A stretch of 7,461 nt of DNA from Prevotella sp. UBA6994 (GTDB taxonomy: Bacteria > Bacteroidota > Bacteroidia > Bacteroidales > Bacteroidaceae): the NCBI GenBank assembly GCA_002449845.1, contig DJXW01000016.1, positions 280,585 through 288,045 of the forward strand. The letters are read 5' to 3'. Positions 5,021 to 7,461 of this stretch are shown here, piece by piece. Positions within the stretch are counted from its first letter, which is position 1. Each line of letters starts with the position of its first letter. Below the pieces are notes generated by a model. That model searched no databases. It worked only from the letters and a program-made list of their open reading frames with translations, and was not told the DNA's origin. The position numbers and the translations under genes were made by a program.

Positions 5021-7141
5021 ATGAACGAATATACGACAATCATAGCCAAGGAACTGAATCTCACGGAGAAAGCAGTAGATAACACCTTGGAACTTCTTGA
5101 CGAGGGATGTACGATTCCTTTCATCGCTCGTTACCGCAAGGAACGGACAGGAGGACTGGACGAAGTGCAAATAGGCAAAATCAACGAATGGAACGAACGA
5201 CTGAAGGAGTTGTCGAAACGCAAGGAAACCATTTTGAAGACCATCGGCGAACAGGGCAAGCTGACTGATGAATTGCAAAAGAAAATCAATCAGTGTTGGA
5301 ATGCTACTGAATTGGAAGACATCTATTTGCCATTCAAACCTAAAAGGAGAACCCGTGCCCAAGTGGCAAGGGAACAGGGATTGGAGCCTTTGGCTCAAGT
5401 TATCTTGTTGCAACGTGAACGAAACATTGAGAATGTTGCCAAGAAATTCATCAACGGAGATGGGATAAACACCATCGATGAAGCATTGCAAGGTGCCAAA
5501 GACATCATTGCCGAAACCGTGAGTGAAGACAGCCAAGCCCGTCAACGACTGAGAAACACCTTCCAGCGTGAGGCTTATATCACGTCTAAAGTGGTGAAAT
5601 CAAAGGCTGATGATGAGGGAGCGGCAAAATTCCGTGATTATTTCGACTTTGAAGAACCACTGCGACGTTGTACGGGCAATCGTCTTTTGGCAATGCGTCG
5701 AGGAGAACGCGAGGGATTCCTGCGAGTAAGTCTTCATGTTGACGAAGAACAAGCCATCGGTAGGTTGAATAGACAATTCGTGCGTGGCTATGGCTCATGC
5801 AGCGACTTGGTGGAAGAAGCCGTTGAAGACGCATATAAACGGTTGTTGGAACCGTCTATAGAAAACGAAATGGCTGCTCTCTCCAAGCAAAAAGCTGACG
5901 AGGAAGCCATAGATGTTTTCTCAGAGAACTTACGACAGTTGCTATTGGCTGCCCCACTCGGTCAAAAACGCGTGATGGGCGTTGACCCTGGCATTCGTAC
6001 TGGTTGTAAAGTGGTTTGTCTTGATGCTCAAGGCAACCTATTGCATCATGAAGTGGTTTATCCCTTCCCGCCAAAAGGTACTCGATTACAAGCTATGCTG
6101 CAATTCAGGGACATAGCTGAGAAATATGACATGCAAGCCATTGCAGTAGGAAACGGAACAGCCAGTAGAGAGACGGCAGACATTATCAAGGAAGTACGCA
6201 GCGATGTGTTTGTGGTAAGTGAAGACGGAGCTTCTATCTACTCTGCCTCGCCCATTGCACGTGAGGAATTTCCGGATGAAGACGTAACCGTCAGAGGAGC
6301 CGTGAGTATAGGCAGACGACTGATGGACCCTTTGGCAGAATTGGTGAAGATTGATCCGAAGAGTATTGGCGTTGGACAATACCAGCATGATGTTGACCAA
6401 GGCAAACTGAAAAAGAGTCTTGACCAGACGGTAGAGAGTTGCGTGAATCTGGTGGGAGTAAATGTCAATACTGCCTCAAAGCACTTGCTCACATACGTCA
6501 GCGGATTGGGACCTGTATTGGCGCAAAACATCGTTGACTATCGTCGTAAAAACGGAGCTTTCACCTCTCGTTCGCAACTTAAGAAAGTGCCTCGTCTCGG
6601 TCCATCGGCTTTTGAGCAATGTGCTGGATTCCTGCGTATTCCGAATGCCAAGAATCCACTTGACAACAGCGCCGTTCACCCTGAGAGTTATAAGATCGTG
6701 GAACAAATGGCAAAAGACCATCAATGCACGGTAGTTCAGTTGATGACTGACAAGGAAAAGCAAAAGAGCATAGATATTCACCAATATGTTACGAAGGAGA
6801 TTGGTCTTCCCACACTGACAGACATCATGAAAGAACTGGAAAAACCGGGAAGAGACCCTCGTGGAGAGGCTGAGACATTTGAGTTTGACAGTCGTGTACA
6901 CGAAATCGGTGATTTGGAAGTGGGAATGGTATTGCCGGGAATAGTCACCAACATCACTAAATTTGGTGCTTTCGTTGACATTGGCGTTCACCAAGATGGC
7001 TTGGTTCATGTTTCCAAACTCGCCAACAAATACGTTTCCGACCCCAATGAGGTGGTAAAACTTCACCAACACGTACAAGTGCTTGTAACGGAAGTAGATA
7101 CCGTACGTAAACGCATATCTCTCAGCATGAGAGACGTATAA
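5021..7141 (+). CDS. tex: Tex family RNA-binding transcription accessory protein
   Basis: This is a complete 706-residue Tex (YhgF) protein, shorter than E. coli YhgF (773) because it ends directly after the S1 domain. Domains in order: the helical Tex N-terminal region (about 1-300, with EGCTIPFIARYRKERTGGLDE typed here as residues from Cys30 to Glu48, and RRCTGNRLLAMRRGE at 215-229); the YqgF/RNase H-like domain starting VMGVDPGIRTGCK (318-330) and running through GNGTASRETA (378-387); the conserved VVSEDGASIYSAS and VRGAVSIGRRLMDPLAEL segments; helix-hairpin-helix units (about 490-540, VSGLGPVLAQNIVDYR); and the S1 domain (about 629-702, GMVLPGIVTNITKFGAFVD). Tex binds single-stranded nucleic acid and associates with transcribing complexes. 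Its exact role in Bacteroidetes is not established. The ATG at 5021 follows a strong promoter with a short leader and no Shine-Dalgarno sequence. Confidence 0.97.
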   Translation: MNEYTTIIAKELNLTEKAVDNTLELLDEGCTIPFIARYRKERTGGLDEVQIGKINEWNERLKELSKRKETILKTIGEQGKLTDELQKKINQCWNATELEDIYLPFKPKRRTRAQVAREQGLEPLAQVILLQRERNIENVAKKFINGDGINTIDEALQGAKDIIAETVSEDSQARQRLRNTFQREAYITSKVVKSKADDEGAAKFRDYFDFEEPLRRCTGNRLLAMRRGEREGFLRVSLHVDEEQAIGRLNRQFVRGYGSCSDLVEEAVEDAYKRLLEPSIENEMAALSKQKADEEAIDVFSENLRQLLLAAPLGQKRVMGVDPGIRTGCKVVCLDAQGNLLHHEVVYPFPPKGTRLQAMLQFRDIAEKYDMQAIAVGNGTASRETADIIKEVRSDVFVVSEDGASIYSASPIAREEFPDEDVTVRGAVSIGRRLMDPLAELVKIDPKSIGVGQYQHDVDQGKLKKSLDQTVESCVNLVGVNVNTASKHLLTYVSGLGPVLAQNIVDYRRKNGAFTSRSQLKKVPRLGPSAFEQCAGFLRIPNAKNPLDNSAVHPESYKIVEQMAKDHQCTVVQLMTDKEKQKSIDIHQYVTKEIGLPTLTDIMKELEKPGRDPRGEAETFEFDSRVHEIGDLEVGMVLPGIVTNITKFGAFVDIGVHQDGLVHVSKLANKYVSDPNEVVKLHQHVQVLVTEVDTVRKRISLSMRDV

Positions 7142-7146
7142 AAGAA

Positions 7147-7178
7147 AGTCAGCATTTGCCGATTGGCAAATGCTGACT
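7147..7178. terminator. Bidirectional terminator between tex and rplT
   Basis: AGTCAGCATTTGCC (7147-7160) pairs perfectly with GGCAAATGCTGACT (7165-7178) around the tetraloop GATT, giving a 14-bp stem that starts 5 nt after the tex stop. On the minus strand it is followed by a T-rich tail (TTTCTTTTAT), which suits rplT termination. The plus-strand tail (CCTACAATTCTT) is a weaker U-tract. Confidence 0.88.
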
Positions 7179-7206
7179 CCTACAATTCTTATGTAAGAAA
7201 ACTAAA

Positions 7207-7461
7207 TTACTTTACTTTTTCCACGATAGCCTTGAAAGCTTCAGGATTGTTCATGGCGAGGTCTGCAAGCACCTTACGGTTAATCTCAATACCTGCCTTG
7301 CTCAAAGCACCCATCAACTTAGAATAGCTCATACCTTCCAAACGAGCGGCAGCATTGATTCGCTGAATCCACAATGCGCGGAAATTACGCTTCTTGGTAC
7401 GACGATCGCGATAAGCATAGGTCAAACCCTTCTCATAAGTATTCTTGGCTACTGTCCAAAC
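7207..7461 (-). CDS. rplT: 50S ribosomal protein L20, 3' part (partial at window edge)
   Basis: The 84 visible residues run from VWTVAKNTYEKGLTYAYRDR through RRTKKRNFRALWIQRINAAA to PEAFKAIVEKVK. This is the central and C-terminal part of bacterial L20, a 23S rRNA-binding protein needed early in 50S assembly. The frame is open to the window edge. About 30 N-terminal residues (the basic extension, roughly PRSVNHVASRARRKK in other bacteria) lie outside, so the TTG at 7425 is an internal Leu codon and not a start. In most bacteria rplT follows infC and rpmI, which would lie to the right. Confidence 0.97.
   Translation of the reverse strand, partial: VWTVAKNTYEKGLTYAYRDRRTKKRNFRALWIQRINAAARLEGMSYSKLMGALSKAGIEINRKVLADLAMNNPEAFKAIVEKVK

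Noticed and set aside
6476..7078. A 200-codon minus-strand open frame opposite tex
   Set aside because: It lies wholly within conserved Tex helix-hairpin-helix and S1 coding sequence. It resembles no family and is not a separate gene.

Overview
The window looks like an ordinary chromosomal stretch from a Bacteroidales bacterium, most likely Prevotella or a close relative. Evidence for this: start codons mostly lack a strong Shine-Dalgarno sequence; several genes are preceded by the Bacteroidetes -7 element TAnnTTTG; and the protein set is typical of the group (GAPDH, MscL, an outer-membrane beta-barrel protein, a lipoprotein-like protein, an ABC-F ATPase, Tex, ribosomal protein L20). The genus is an inference from general familiarity, not from a search.

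Layout from left to right. At 1-61 is the 5' end of a GAPDH gene on the minus strand. It is divergent from mscL (393-803, plus), and the two -7 elements lie only 12 bp apart near 228-255. After mscL come a strong terminator hairpin, a 22-bp tandem repeat (3.7 copies), a nine-copy heptamer array and a minus-strand terminator, so the two repeat arrays sit between two convergent transcription units. The next three genes are all on the minus strand: an ABC-F protein (2786-4720), a lipoprotein-like protein of unknown function (1821-2789) joined to it by a 4-bp ATGA overlap, and an outer-membrane beta-barrel protein (1104-1757) with its own likely promoter.

The 300-bp divergent region between the ABC-F gene and tex holds one likely promoter for each gene. 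Between the promoters lie a compound inverted repeat and several copies of an 11-bp box, the least explained feature of the window. Tex (5021-7141, plus) is a complete nucleic-acid-binding protein. It converges on the 3' part of rplT (ribosomal protein L20, minus), and the two share a 14-bp bidirectional terminator hairpin.

Functionally, ABC-F, Tex and L20 all belong to transcription or translation, while MscL, the beta-barrel protein and the lipoprotein-like protein belong to the envelope. I saw no mobile element, CRISPR array, tRNA, rRNA or defence system. The best leads for something undescribed are the 4841-4934 box cluster, the two repeat arrays after mscL, and the uncharacterised protein translationally coupled to the ABC-F gene.
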